Below are positions 49,028-58,348 of a stretch of DNA of 64,000 nt, piece by piece (positions within the stretch are counted from its first letter, which is position 1; every line of letters starts with the position of its first letter). This DNA is from Candidatus Ruthia sp. Cpac_8_S14 (GTDB lineage Bacteria > Pseudomonadota > Gammaproteobacteria > PS1 > Pseudothioglobaceae), in assembly GCA_021730205.1 (NCBI GenBank), contig CP072533.1, positions 521,380 to 585,379 of the forward strand, read 5' to 3'. Below the pieces are notes generated by a model. It had not been told where the DNA came from and ran no database searches. It saw nothing but the letters and a program-made list of their open reading frames with translations. The position numbers and the translations under genes were made by a program.

Positions 49028-50122
49028 TTATAATTTACCGCTCAAGTCTTGTTCAACAAATCCTGTTAATTCTACCGATAGCTTTTTACTTAAAGCCAAT
49101 ACCTTAAAACTCTCGCCCATCGCACTGGGTAAAACCAATTGTTTAACTTGTTGTGCCAAATTAAGACGTTTATCTGCATCTGGCTGTTCAAGCAAAAAAT
49201 CATCAATACCCAATGAAATCAGAAACAGCGCCTGTGTCGCATAACCACTAACCTTAAAACCACTAACACTTGCTTGATCAGCAATATCAGAAAAATTAAC
49301 CGATGTAGTGATGTCTTGCTCACCTACATTTACAAACGGGTTCTCACTCGCCTTATGTTGATAATAACACCTTAAAGTGCCGTCTAATCTTTGTAAATGA
49401 AAATACTCATCTCTGCTCATGCCATAATCAATCAATAATACTAAAGCCTCATTGGTGGCATTGTATAAGGAGTCAATCCACGTCGTGGCACGAAGATTAA
49501 TTTCAGTTTTATAATCTTCAGTCACATGATTAGGCAAAAGCGTCTTATCATTTTGATAAGGCAAATCAAATATTTTCCAGCAAAATTTATTCCCATGATA
49601 ATCAACGCCCAATTCATAAAATTGATTGTTTTTGTAAATAAGACGCTTTGCAGGCATGGCATCCAAAACTTCATTGGCAATCACCACGCCAGAAAAATCT
49701 TTTGGCAGTTCATCAAGCCAAATCACCCTATCCATTAATTCTGGTAGTGTCTTGTTAATGGTTTGTGCTTGCCTGTGTTTAAGCTTGCCACTTAACTCTA
49801 AAATATAATATTTCTTAGGCAAGCTATTTAACTTTCCTAACTCGAAAAGTATCTGAGTGGCAAGAACACCACTACCTGCACCAAACTCTAGAATATCATT
49901 AGTGCCATTTAGCACCTGTGTGCATTGACGAGCCAAACAAAACCCAAATAAATCTGAAGTTTCTGGCGCAGTAATAAAATCACCCTTTTCGCCAAATTTT
50001 TCCAAATCTGATTGATAATAACCCAATGTAGAGTGATAAAGTGCCAAATCCATAAATTCATCGAAACCTATAGGACTAGCATTTTGTATAATAGTGTTTT
50101 TAATAATTTGTTCAAGACTCAC
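49028..50122 (-). CDS. SAM-dependent methyltransferase, MidA/NDUFAF7 family (DUF185)
   Basis: Matches the SAM-dependent MidA/DUF185 group: FDEFMDLALYHSTLGYYQSD, GDFITAPETSDLFGFCLARQ, the SAM motif ILEFGAGSGVLATQIL and ANEVLDAMPAKRL. In eukaryotes the homologue methylates an arginine of a complex I subunit; the bacterial substrate is not settled. A GTG at 50122 gives an N-terminus starting SLEQIIKNTI, as in relatives, and avoids overlap with the divergent gene. The ATG at 50149 would overlap that gene by 13 bases. Confidence 0.8.
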   Translation of the reverse strand: MSLEQIIKNTIIQNASPIGFDEFMDLALYHSTLGYYQSDLEKFGEKGDFITAPETSDLFGFCLARQCTQVLNGTNDILEFGAGSGVLATQILFELGKLNSLPKKYYILELSGKLKHRQAQTINKTLPELMDRVIWLDELPKDFSGVVIANEVLDAMPAKRLIYKNNQFYELGVDYHGNKFCWKIFDLPYQNDKTLLPNHVTEDYKTEINLRATTWIDSLYNATNEALVLLIDYGMSRDEYFHLQRLDGTLRCYYQHKASENPFVNVGEQDITTSVNFSDIADQASVSGFKVSGYATQALFLISLGIDDFLLEQPDADKRLNLAQQVKQLVLPSAMGESFKVLALSKKLSVELTGFVEQDLSGKL

Positions 50123-50136
50123 TTGATGTATTTTAT

Positions 50137-50856
50137 ATGAAAACAGCATTAGTTACAGGCGCGGCGCATAGAATTGGCGCGCAAATTTGCCATACTTTGC
50201 ACAAGGATAATTATCATGTGATTATTCATTACAGAAACTCACTCCAAGCTGCAAAAAATCTGGCAAATAAGCTTAACAGTATTCGCCAAAATTCTGCTAG
50301 CATCTTACAAGCTGAATTATCCAATATTCAAGAAGTGAGTAAACTTTGCAATACCATCAAGTCGCTTAATCTTTTAGTTAATAATGCATCAGTGTTTTAC
50401 CCAACACCTGTCAATAAATTAAATCAACATGACTATCAATCCATTATGAATACCAATGTTATGGCTCCTTTATTTTTATCCAGCACTTTAGGTGATAAAT
50501 TAGCTCAAAGCCAAGGTTGCATTGTCAATATTGTAGATATTCACAGCGAGCGTCCTTTAAAAAATCATGCAATTTATAACATTTCTAAAGCAGCTATTGT
50601 CATGACAACCAAAACACTGGCTAAAGAATTAGCACCTAATGTTCGTGTTTGTGGGGTATCTCCTGGATCAATTTTGTGGCCAAAAGATACAGCCGAACTT
50701 GACCAAGCTCAAAAAGACAAAATGCTTAAAAAAATTGTACTTAAAAAACAAGGCAGTACACAAGATATTGCTGATACTGTTTTATTTTTAGCCAATTCTA
50801 TCTACATTACTGGACAAATTATTAATGTTGATGGTGGTCGCACACTTAATCAATAA
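50137..50856 (+). CDS. folM: Short-chain dehydrogenase, pteridine-reductase type (FolM-like)
   Basis: A 239-aa SDR. The cofactor loop is TGAAHRIGAQ, the form typical of pteridine reductases, with NNASVFYPTPV and the catalytic Tyr and Lys in YNISKAAIV. The C-terminal signature is YITGQIINVDGG. FolM-type enzymes reduce dihydrobiopterin and dihydromonapterin and can supply dihydrofolate reductase activity. The substrate cannot be proven from sequence. It is divergent from the midA-like gene and upstream of rne. Confidence 0.8.
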   Translation: MKTALVTGAAHRIGAQICHTLHKDNYHVIIHYRNSLQAAKNLANKLNSIRQNSASILQAELSNIQEVSKLCNTIKSLNLLVNNASVFYPTPVNKLNQHDYQSIMNTNVMAPLFLSSTLGDKLAQSQGCIVNIVDIHSERPLKNHAIYNISKAAIVMTTKTLAKELAPNVRVCGVSPGSILWPKDTAELDQAQKDKMLKKIVLKKQGSTQDIADTVLFLANSIYITGQIINVDGGRTLNQ

Positions 50857-50889
50857 GGGTTTTTGATAAATATCATACTATTTTTGTGA

Positions 50890-51145
50890 TATAATCCGAA
50901 GAATTGATGGAGATAAACTACATCAAAAAATACTATTAATATTTTGGGTCTTTTGTTGCCATATAAAGTAAATTAATTATTTAACCACTTTTGAGTGGCT
51001 AGATAAAAAAAGGGTTTAAGAGTCCTTAAGGAATAAGTTTTTAATCATTTTATGATAAGAATAAATCATATTTTAATACCAAATCAGCACGCCAGTGTTG
51101 AGCTTTTATGTGCGCAACAAAGTCCATTCACACTAGGACTTAGCC
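50890..51145 (+). promoter_or_regulatory. rne promoter and long structured leader
   Basis: A perfect TATAAT at 50890-50895 (with a weaker TTGATA at 50863-50868, spacing long) would start a leader of about 240 bases. A hairpin forms near 50982-50995 (CCACT/AGTGG). Just before the start codon, AAGTCC (51120-51125) can pair with GGACTT (51136-51141). The 3' arm of that stem contains most of the AGGA ribosome binding site (51135-51138). This fits the feedback control known for rne leaders, but is untested here. Confidence 0.5.
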
Positions 51146-52972
51146 ATGAACCATATTTTAATCAATGCAACTCATTCCGAAGAAATCAGAGTGGGTATTG
51201 TCAAAAACAAAAAATTAACTGGCCTTAATATAGAAACCAGTCTTAATAAAAAAACTAAAGGCAATATCTACCATGGCAAAATCTCTCGAGTAGAACAATC
51301 ACTAGAGGCAGCATTTGTTGACTACGGTAAAGAAAAACAAGGTTTTTTACCTTTTAAAGAAGTTGCAGAAACGTTATATAATGATGCCAAAGCCAAGGGC
51401 GAAAAACTAACCATTTCTGATGTTTTAAAAGAAGGACAAGAAATTATTGTCCAAATTGAAAAAGAAGAGCGTGGTAATAAAGGCGCAGCACTCAGCACTT
51501 ATGTCAATCTTGCTGGTGTTTATATGATTTTAATGCCAAATAATCCGGAAAGCCATGGCATATCAAGGCAAATAGTCGCCTCAGACCGACAATCTTTAAA
51601 AGAAATTATTGGCAAAATTATTCTACCTGAGCATTCAGGCTTAATCATTCGCACTGCAGGTGCTGGCAAAAGTTTTAAAGAATTACAATGGGAAGTAGAC
51701 TATCTTTCTGACTTATGGAAATCAATTAATACAGCAGCTCTAGCACGTAGCGCACCTTTCTTAATTTACCAAGAAAGTGATATTATTATTCGCACATTGC
51801 GCGATCATCTTCGCTCTGATACTGATAGTGTTATTATTGACGAATTAGAAGCTTTTCAAAATGCCAAAGAATTTGTTAGTTTTGTGTTACCACATTACTT
51901 AGACCGCATCAAATTTTTTAATGTTTCTGAGCATTCTTTATTTAACTATATGGGCGTTGAAGCTCAGGTTAAAAGCGTATTTAACCGCGAAGTATCATTA
52001 CGAACAGGTGCCACCATTGTCTTTGATCCAACTGAAGCACTTACTGCCATTGATGTCAACTCTGCTCGCGCTACTAAAGGCGCTGACATTGAAGAAACTG
52101 CCTATAACACCAACTTGGAAGCAACTAAAGAAATTGCCCTACAACTGCAATTAAGAGATATTGGTGGATTGGTCGTGATTGATTTTATCGATATGGCTTC
52201 TGAAGAACATAGAGTGTCAATCGAAAAAGCCATGGAAAAAGCCACCAATGCAGATCGAGCGCGCATCCAAATCGGCATCATTTCTCAATTTGGCTTGCTC
52301 GAAATCTCAAGACAGCGCTTGATGAATTCAGTTTCTGAATCGGTTGAAAAACCTTGTTCTGCTTGTCATGGTCGTGGTATTACGCCAACCATTCCAACGT
52401 TAGCATTAACCATTTTAAGACAACTTGAAGACGGCTGTAATGCGGCTAAACAAACAGCGCGCTTAACCATTCAATCAAGTGTAGAAGTCATTACTTATAT
52501 TTTGAATGAAAAACGTCAAGAAGTAACAAAATTAGAAGACAAGCATGGCATTAAAATTACCTTGTTGCCTAATCCATATATGAAGTTTCCTAATTTCACC
52601 ATTAATAAGCAAAAAGAAGGGGATAAGAAGTCACAGCATAAAAGCTATCAAGGCATTTCAAAGCCACAACATGTACTAGCTGAGAATGGTCTTTCAAACC
52701 AAGCTGAAGTTCCTGCTATTAATGTAAATAGACCCAGCACGCGCGTTCCTGAAAAGAAAATTTCCTTGTTTGAGAGAATAAAAAATGCTTTATTTGACAA
52801 GAAGAAAAAACAACCCAATAAACGTAGAATAAACCCTAACAATAGAAATCGCAACAGGAATCGTAATAAAAATCGTAATAAAAATAAACAGCAAAATAGA
52901 ACTCAAAACAATACCACTAAACAACAAAATACACAAACTGAGGCCGGTAAAAACAAGATTAATGATGTATAA
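51146..52972 (+). CDS. rne: Ribonuclease E/G, short form
   Basis: An endoribonuclease for mRNA decay and rRNA and tRNA processing. An S1 domain (GNIYHGKISRVEQSLEAAFV), a 5' sensor and RNase H-like region, the DNase-I-like catalytic segment (LTAIDVNSARATKGADIEET ... VVIDFIDMASEEHR) and the zinc-link KPCSACHGRG are present in the first 490 residues. A short basic, Asn-rich tail follows, with Asn-Arg and Asn-Lys repeats at about 565-590. The protein of 608 aa is far shorter than E. coli RNase E (1061), lacking a long degradosome scaffold. It overlaps aroE by 11 bases. Confidence 0.93.
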   Translation: MNHILINATHSEEIRVGIVKNKKLTGLNIETSLNKKTKGNIYHGKISRVEQSLEAAFVDYGKEKQGFLPFKEVAETLYNDAKAKGEKLTISDVLKEGQEIIVQIEKEERGNKGAALSTYVNLAGVYMILMPNNPESHGISRQIVASDRQSLKEIIGKIILPEHSGLIIRTAGAGKSFKELQWEVDYLSDLWKSINTAALARSAPFLIYQESDIIIRTLRDHLRSDTDSVIIDELEAFQNAKEFVSFVLPHYLDRIKFFNVSEHSLFNYMGVEAQVKSVFNREVSLRTGATIVFDPTEALTAIDVNSARATKGADIEETAYNTNLEATKEIALQLQLRDIGGLVVIDFIDMASEEHRVSIEKAMEKATNADRARIQIGIISQFGLLEISRQRLMNSVSESVEKPCSACHGRGITPTIPTLALTILRQLEDGCNAAKQTARLTIQSSVEVITYILNEKRQEVTKLEDKHGIKITLLPNPYMKFPNFTINKQKEGDKKSQHKSYQGISKPQHVLAENGLSNQAEVPAINVNRPSTRVPEKKISLFERIKNALFDKKKKQPNKRRINPNNRNRNRNRNKNRNKNKQQNRTQNNTTKQQNTQTEAGKNKINDV

Positions 52973-53768
52973 ATTTGCTGTTTTTGGCAATCCAATTAAG
53001 CACAGCTTATCGCCAAATATTCACACCCAGTTTGCGCAACAGACTAGGCTTAAAATTAGCTATGATAAAATCTTAGCGCCCGTTGATGATTTCTCATCCT
53101 CAGCACAAGCATTCATCAATCAAGGTGCAAATGGTTTTAATATTACCGTGCCTTTTAAATTAGATGCGTTTAAATTTGCAAACGAACTCACATTAAATGC
53201 CCAAACAGCAGGTGCAGTTAATACCATTAAAATAAAACAAGATAAAATCATTGGTGAAAATACCGATGGTATTGGGCTAATTAACGATTTAACTCGCAAT
53301 CTTGGCATTGAATTAAAAGATAAAATTATCCTAATTTTAGGTGCAGGTGGTGCAACACAAGGTATCTTGTTGCCTCTTTTAGAACAGCGACCCAATCGCA
53401 TTATGATTGCCAATCGAACGCCTTCTAAAGCAATTAAACTGGCTAAAGACTTTGCTAAATTTGGCAAGACTTGCGGTTTTGGTTTGAATAAAATTAAGCA
53501 TGACTCTGTTGATATTATTATCAATGCCACCAGTGCATCACTTGATAAAAGAATGCCTGATATCGCCTCTGGTGTCGCTAATAATGCAATTTGTTACGAT
53601 TTAATGTATGGCAAACAAACGCCATTTATGGATTGGGCAACAACCAATCACGGCTCAATAATTAGCGACGGTTTAGGCATGTTGCTTGAACAGGCAGCAG
53701 CAGCTTTTGAGTTTTGGACAGGTGCAAAGCCTAATACCAAACAAGCTTTAAGTAATTTAAGGCGCTAG
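52962..53768 (+). CDS. aroE: Shikimate dehydrogenase
   Basis: NADPH-dependent reduction of 3-dehydroshikimate. The shikimate site ([18 protein letters not shown]), the catalytic Lys/Asp pair ([28 protein letters not shown]) and the NADP loop [15 protein letters not shown] with NRTPSKA are intact. The length of 268 aa is normal. It starts within the end of rne and meets pdxH tail to tail with a 12-base overlap. aroC at 58349 belongs to the same pathway. Confidence 0.96.
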   Translation: MMYKFAVFGNPIKHSLSPNIHTQFAQQTRLKISYDKILAPVDDFSSSAQAFINQGANGFNITVPFKLDAFKFANELTLNAQTAGAVNTIKIKQDKIIGENTDGIGLINDLTRNLGIELKDKIILILGAGGATQGILLPLLEQRPNRIMIANRTPSKAIKLAKDFAKFGKTCGFGLNKIKHDSVDIIINATSASLDKRMPDIASGVANNAICYDLMYGKQTPFMDWATTNHGSIISDGLGMLLEQAAAAFEFWTGAKPNTKQALSNLRR

Positions 53769-54395
53769 ACGTTCAATTTTCCACTTGCCTTCGTTTAACT
53801 GGTATATGAATCGATCATGCAATCGATTTTCTCTACCCTGCCAAAATTCAATCTTTAATGGTATGACACGATAGCCGCCCCAAAAATCAGGCAGCGGCAC
53901 CTCGCCTTTACTAAATTTAGCCCTCATTGATTCAAATTGAGATAATAACACCTGTCTTGAAGATAAGTTTGATGACTGTTGTGATGCCCAAGCGCCTAAT
54001 TGAGATGCTTTTGGTCTGGAGGAAAAATACTTTAAAGATTCAAGCGTGCTCAGTTTTTCCACATAGCCAGAAATCTTAACTTGTCTTTCTAAAGTTAGCC
54101 ATGGAAACAATAAAGCCGCATTTGGATTGCTTTGAAGTTGTTTAGATTTTTTAGAGTTGTAGTTTGTAAAAAATACAAAACCGTATTTGTCAAAGTATTT
54201 GAGTAATACAGTTCTAATACTTATTTCATTATCATTACTTGTTGCTAAACTCATTGCACTTGGCTCAACCATGTCTGCTTCTTGGGCTTGTTGGAACCAT
54301 AATTTAAATTGCTCAAAAGGATTGTCGCTCAAATCAACTCGATTTAAGTCACTTTGAGTAAATTCATGTCTAAGACTGGTTAAATCAACTTTCAT
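53757..54395 (-). CDS. pdxH: Pyridoxamine 5'-phosphate oxidase
   Basis: FMN enzyme forming pyridoxal 5'-phosphate. The motifs [56 protein letters not shown] and the C-terminal RLAP are all as in the family. The length of 212 aa is normal. Its start overlaps the stop of the hydroxylase gene upstream, so both are probably one transcript. Confidence 0.96.
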   Translation of the reverse strand: MKVDLTSLRHEFTQSDLNRVDLSDNPFEQFKLWFQQAQEADMVEPSAMSLATSNDNEISIRTVLLKYFDKYGFVFFTNYNSKKSKQLQSNPNAALLFPWLTLERQVKISGYVEKLSTLESLKYFSSRPKASQLGAWASQQSSNLSSRQVLLSQFESMRAKFSKGEVPLPDFWGGYRVIPLKIEFWQGRENRLHDRFIYQLNEGKWKIERLAP

Positions 54396-55588
54396 TAGAA
54401 GGGTAAAAATTTATGCTTTTTATCTTGTGTTAAATGATGAGAAATTAAGTATTTAATGGGTGGAAAATGCTCGGCAAACTTAAGCACAAATCGCCTTACT
54501 TGTTTGACCACTGGCGCATCGTTAGTAAATAATGCCACAATACCATTAGTGCCAAAAAACATCAATCTAGTTAAATTAATATGCTTTTTCTCGTACAACT
54601 TTAGTAAAGATTCAGAGCCAATGTCTTGGCCATTATCCAGAGCCTCATTAACTAATTTTGCTAATATGTCTTGACCTCTTAAACCTAAATTAAACCCATG
54701 TGCAGTCATAGGGTGCATGCCTACCGAAGCATCGCCAATCAGCGCAAAACGCTTGGCTATAAAAGTTTGTGCATGCGTTGCAACCAAGGAATAGGAATGC
54801 CGTTCTCCCACTTGCATCATCTGCCCCAACTCACCTTTAAATGATTGTGTCATCATTTGATTAAAATCAACTTCATTCATCTCAAGCATTGCCTGAGATT
54901 GGTTTGTTTTAACCGTTAACACAATAGACGAAACATTACCTATCATTGGTAATAATGCCAATGTTTGCCCATAATCAAAACATTCTAAAGCAATATTGTT
55001 GTGCGATATTTCATGATTCATTTGAGTAACAATCATAACCTTAGAAAAATCCTTCATTAAGATTGGAATGCCAACTTTTCGACGAATATCTGAAAAACGA
55101 CTATCAGCAGCAATGACTAATTTAGCCTCAATCTTATTGTCATTAGATAAAATAACTTGTGAACAATCATCCAGTTGAGCTACATTTTCAACGCTTATAT
55201 CAGTGATAATATCAATATTTTTTGCCTGTTTAACCTTTATATAAAGTGCTTTTCTGATTTGATAATTAGGCACTAAATAACCCAAAGCATCTATTGAGGT
55301 ATTCTTGGTTGTAAAATTTAACAAAGAAGGCGAGTCGCCATCAAATACTTTCGCTTCTTTTAAAGGAGAAACTTCCTCCTGATTAATTAAATCCCAAACA
55401 CCAAGCTTCTTTAAAATCTTTAATGATAAATGCGTTAATGCAATTTCTCTGCCATCTGCTTGAGGATTGGCAATAGAATCAAGGCTTGATTTTTCAATTA
55501 ACAGCACTTTAACATTAGAATCAAGCATGGCACTAGCAAAACTTAAACCTGCTGGACCACCACCAATAATTACAATATCAACTTCCAT
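54395..55588 (-). CDS. FAD-dependent UbiH/UbiF/VisC-family hydroxylase
   Basis: A flavoprotein monooxygenase. The N-terminal ADP-binding loop [19 protein letters not shown], the DG motif ([17 protein letters not shown]) and the second FAD motif [21 protein letters not shown] are intact. The length is 397 aa. The family adds ring hydroxyls in ubiquinone synthesis; which ring position this member handles cannot be told. It overlaps pdxH by one base. Confidence 0.85.
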   Translation of the reverse strand: MEVDIVIIGGGPAGLSFASAMLDSNVKVLLIEKSSLDSIANPQADGREIALTHLSLKILKKLGVWDLINQEEVSPLKEAKVFDGDSPSLLNFTTKNTSIDALGYLVPNYQIRKALYIKVKQAKNIDIITDISVENVAQLDDCSQVILSNDNKIEAKLVIAADSRFSDIRRKVGIPILMKDFSKVMIVTQMNHEISHNNIALECFDYGQTLALLPMIGNVSSIVLTVKTNQSQAMLEMNEVDFNQMMTQSFKGELGQMMQVGERHSYSLVATHAQTFIAKRFALIGDASVGMHPMTAHGFNLGLRGQDILAKLVNEALDNGQDIGSESLLKLYEKKHINLTRLMFFGTNGIVALFTNDAPVVKQVRRFVLKFAEHFPPIKYLISHHLTQDKKHKFLPF

Positions 55589-55639
55589 TCAACAACAAAA
55601 TTTGAGATAATAGGCTTATTATAACCATGAGCACTTACT

Positions 55640-56056
55640 ATGATTTACGTTGTTATTCAATTTGGCTGTATTATCTATTTAATCATTAACTCACAAGTGA
55701 GTAGCTTTAATCTTATGCCTTTATTGCTATTGAGTTTGTCGCTTATTATTGGATCGTTTGCACTTATTAATATGCGTCTAGATAATCTTAATATCATCCC
55801 TGCTCTTAAAAAACAACACAAACTAACAACCCACGGCATTTATCGATTCATTCGCCATCCCATGTATACCAGTGTGTTATTATTATCTTCAGGCTTAATG
55901 CTTAGCAATACCCACCCAATTTCTCAATTAGTGATGCTAATTCTTATTATTGATTTAATACTTAAATCAAATCTAGAAGAGAGATTGCTTAATAAACGTT
56001 TTAAGCAATACAAAAATTATAAAAACAACACAGGTAGATTTTTACCTTTTCTGTAA
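55640..56056 (+). CDS. Isoprenylcysteine carboxyl-methyltransferase-like membrane protein
   Basis: A 138-aa membrane protein with about four helices and the ICMT/phospholipid methyltransferase signature HGIYRFIRHPMYTSVLLLSS followed by a C-terminal E-E-R motif (LEERLLNKRFKQYKNYKNN). Bacterial members have mostly unknown substrates, probably small lipids. Complete start (MIYVVIQFGCIIYL) and stop. Downstream is a decayed gene on the other strand. Confidence 0.8.
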   Translation: MIYVVIQFGCIIYLIINSQVSSFNLMPLLLLSLSLIIGSFALINMRLDNLNIIPALKKQHKLTTHGIYRFIRHPMYTSVLLLSSGLMLSNTHPISQLVMLILIIDLILKSNLEERLLNKRFKQYKNYKNNTGRFLPFL

Positions 56057-56290
56057 TCTTTTAAGCAATATTTCTGCTTTCTTATCGCCACTTTTAATTA
56101 GTCTATTAAGCCAATGTTTAGTTTTTTGTAAAGATTTTTTTAGTGCCAATATCTTCTTTATACATAAGCGACACTTTCTATTGAGAAAGTTTGTGACCTT
56201 TTCTAGCCGCGGTAATCACAAATTGATAAGCCTTTGTTTAGTTGCATTTTGATAAAGCGTGCGTGCGACTTTTGATAATCAACCGCCACA
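56050..56290 (-). pseudogene. Sel1-repeat protein, C-terminal remnant
   Basis: The minus strand reads ARTLYQNATKQRLINL, then in other frames AYQFVITAARKGHKLSQ, a stop, KVSLMYKEDIGTKK and SLQKTKHWLNRLIKSGDKKA. This matches Sel1-like repeats (A-x-x-AA-x-x-G-x-x-x-AQ-x-x-L-x-x-MY-x-x-G-x-G). Frameshifts and stops are present. The 5' part is not recognisable. Confidence 0.5.
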
Positions 56291-56299
56291 CCTAACCCC

Positions 56300-56618
56300 T
56301 ATCATACAAATCACTACTAGAGGATACAGAAAAGCTCAATAAAAGCAATACAAGAATTAGTTCCAAATCAACGTTATTTCTAACAAGAAAAGAGTATAAG
56401 TATTATGAATGGTTTCCATCATTTATATCAAATATTTTTAATTAGCCTAATGTGTTCAAAATAACCACTAATGCAAATTATTTTAATCTTCTCAACTCAT
56501 AGATAAATACATCTTTTTTTGATTTAGTCTTGATTTTTTTAGTTTTGATATAAAGAACTTTTTCATAAAAGAAGTTCTTATTTTAATAAACCTATTTTTA
56601 AAAAACTAAAAGTTTTGA
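56300..56618. other. Non-coding stretch before tRNA-Val
   Basis: No coding remnant is recognised. A hairpin AAGAACTT ... AAGTTCTT near 56557-56581, followed on the plus strand by ATTTTAAT, is terminator-like and could end the tRNA transcript on the minus strand. Confidence 0.4.
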
Positions 56619-56695
56619 TGGTAGTCGCGAGTGAATTCGAATCACCGACCCCTACCATGTCAAGGTAGTGCTCTAACCAACTGAGCTACGCGACT
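56619..56695 (-). tRNA. tRNA-Val (anticodon GAC)
   Basis: The minus strand gives a full cloverleaf: acceptor AGTCGCG/CGCGACT, D arm with AGCTCAGTTGGTTAGAGC, anticodon stem CTACC/GGTAG with loop TTGACAT (anticodon GAC), T arm with GGTTCGAA-like sequence GATTCGAATTC, and encoded CCA. 77 bases. Confidence 0.95.
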
Positions 56696-56714
56696 AAAGA
56701 AGTGAGTATTATAC

Positions 56715-57410
56715 TTAAAAACAACGTTTGATAATTGTTTGAATGTCTTGCGCTGCTTGGTACGGATTGGTGGCATTTTTAATTGGGCGACCAACGACAG
56801 TATAGTCTGAGCCTGAATTAAATGCAGTTGCCACATCAACCACGCGTTTTTGATCGTCATCATTAGACACGGGGCGAATACCTGGGGTAACAGCGATTAA
56901 TTTATGATCAACGTATTTGCGTAAAGATAGTACTTCAAGACCCGAAGATACTACGCCATCACAACCTGCTTCGAAAGCACGTCTGGCACGAGAAATGACC
57001 AACTCTTGTACATCACAATCAAAGCCTAAATCATCTAAATCACCTCTATCAAGACTAGTGAGTGCAGTTACTGCTAAAATTTTAAGATTACCTTTGCTTT
57101 CAACGGCTTTTTCCATAAGCGCTTGATTGCCATGAATGGTGGCAAAAGTAGCACCATATTGACTTAAACGTTTAATGGTTCTGCCAACAGTTTCTGGTAC
57201 ATCAAAAAACTTTAAATCTACAAAGACTTTTTTGTTTTTTTCTAATAGCCAATCAAGCAGGTTAAAATATTTTCCTGTCATTAATAGTTCCATGCCAATT
57301 TTATAAAAATTAACACTATCGTCTAGTTGAATAACTAAGTCCTTAGCTTGTTCAACTTCTGGCACATCCAGGGCAAAAATAAGCCTATCTTTAACTTTAA
57401 TACCTTTCAT
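56715..57410 (-). CDS. pyrF: Orotidine 5'-phosphate decarboxylase
   Basis: Last step of UMP synthesis. The active-site motif VFVDLKFFDVPETVGRTI contains the catalytic Asp-Lys-Asp array, with the N-terminal LIFALDVPEVEQA and C-terminal VTPGIRPV and DYTVVGRPI (phosphate-binding Arg) elements. The length is 231 aa. It lies 19 bases before tRNA-Val on the same strand and may share a transcript with it. Confidence 0.96.
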   Translation of the reverse strand: MKGIKVKDRLIFALDVPEVEQAKDLVIQLDDSVNFYKIGMELLMTGKYFNLLDWLLEKNKKVFVDLKFFDVPETVGRTIKRLSQYGATFATIHGNQALMEKAVESKGNLKILAVTALTSLDRGDLDDLGFDCDVQELVISRARRAFEAGCDGVVSSGLEVLSLRKYVDHKLIAVTPGIRPVSNDDDQKRVVDVATAFNSGSDYTVVGRPIKNATNPYQAAQDIQTIIKRCF

Positions 57411-57584
57411 GTAATTTTGTAATAAATACGACGTAAAAAAATATCTAAATTATACTGTGATTTAAATGTTTATAAATTTGTAAAACATAGGCCCATCTAA
57501 AGAAATATCCAGAATTAACAAGTATGGATAAAAATGATGCAAAAAATTCAATAGAATAGTCATATCGTGGATAATAATTACATT

Positions 57585-57661
57585 GCCTTCGTAGCTCAGC
57601 TGGATAGAGCAGCCGCCTCCTAAGCGACAGGTCATGCGTTCAAATCGTGTCGAGGGCACCA
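57585..57661 (+). tRNA. tRNA-Arg (anticodon CCU)
   Basis: Acceptor GCCTTCG pairs with CGAGGGC, the D arm is AGCTCAGCTGGATAGAGC, the anticodon loop is CTCCTAA (anticodon CCT), the T arm contains GTTCAAATC, and CCA is encoded at the end. 77 bases. The anticodon stem has one A-C mismatch at the second pair. Confidence 0.93.
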
Positions 57662-57671
57662 TCAAAGGAGT

Positions 57672-57919
57672 AAAAAATACAACAAAACTCAACACTAAAG
57701 TTCTGGCAATAATACTAGGCACTATATTGTTATTGATTTCAATTGTGGCAAATTTAACTGGTTATTATTTACATAATGTTGCTGAATTTTTAATGAGCAT
57801 TTATCTTGGCTATGGGCTGGACTTTATGGATATTATCATTAGCATGGTTTGGGTATTTTTTTACCGCAGCCATTGCTGGCCTTGTGATTGCTTGGCTGTA
57901 TAACAAACTAGTTAAATAG
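57672..57919 (+). pseudogene. Small two-helix membrane protein, frameshifted
   Basis: Reads KLNTKVLAIILGTILLLISI, then YYLHNVAEFLMSIYLGYGLD and IIISMVWVFF. At a run of seven T (near 57858) the frame is lost; with six T it continues TAAIAGLVIAWLYNKLVK to a stop at 57917. This resembles small holin-like proteins with an IAWLYN end. There is an AAAGGAG but no ATG at the expected place, so the start is also in doubt. Function unknown. Confidence 0.45.
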
Positions 57920-57950
57920 ACAGGTATAATCAGAGTTTTTGCTGAGATTA

Positions 57951-58348
57951 ATTATGCATCAAGGGGTCAATGCTTGTATGGGTCTGTACAATTCAAACTA
58001 CATCAAAAAATTACCGATATTGTCATGTGTCATTGCTCTGAATGTCGAGAAGTTCAAGGCACAGCGTTTGCAACGAATGGTAATGTAAAAAATGAAGACT
58101 TTAAGTTTATAAGTGGTGAGAATAATTTAACTGAATTTAAAAAAAATGCCAATAAAGGTCGATTTTTTTGTAAAACTTGTGGCTCGTCCATTATGATAAA
58201 GCTAAAAAATAATCCAGACCATACAAGAATTAGACTAGGCACAATTACAAATGACATCAAAAAGCCTATTGAGAAACATATTTTCTCAGACTCAAAAGCA
58301 AACTGGGATAGTATTTGTGACACTATTGCCCAACATAAGGAATGGTAA
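57951..58348 (+). pseudogene. GFA/CENP-V-family zinc protein with a 5' frameshift
   Basis: The family fold (glutathione-dependent formaldehyde-activating-like) is clear: QCLYGSVQFKLH, DIVMCHCSECREVQGTAFAT, FCKTCGSSIMIKLKN. From a natural ATG (MHQG) the frame is lost at a G4 run, needing one more G to enter the body; translation could otherwise begin only at a TTG at 57974. The usual GxCLCG has become QCLYG, so one zinc-ligand Cys is gone. The stop abuts the aroC start. It may be dead or marginal. Confidence 0.6.

Noticed and set aside
56619..57661. tRNA-Val and tRNA-Arg as possible integration sites of a genomic island
   Set aside because: No integrase, no duplicated tRNA 3' end and no mobile genes are visible nearby; flanking genes are ordinary housekeeping genes and small remnants.
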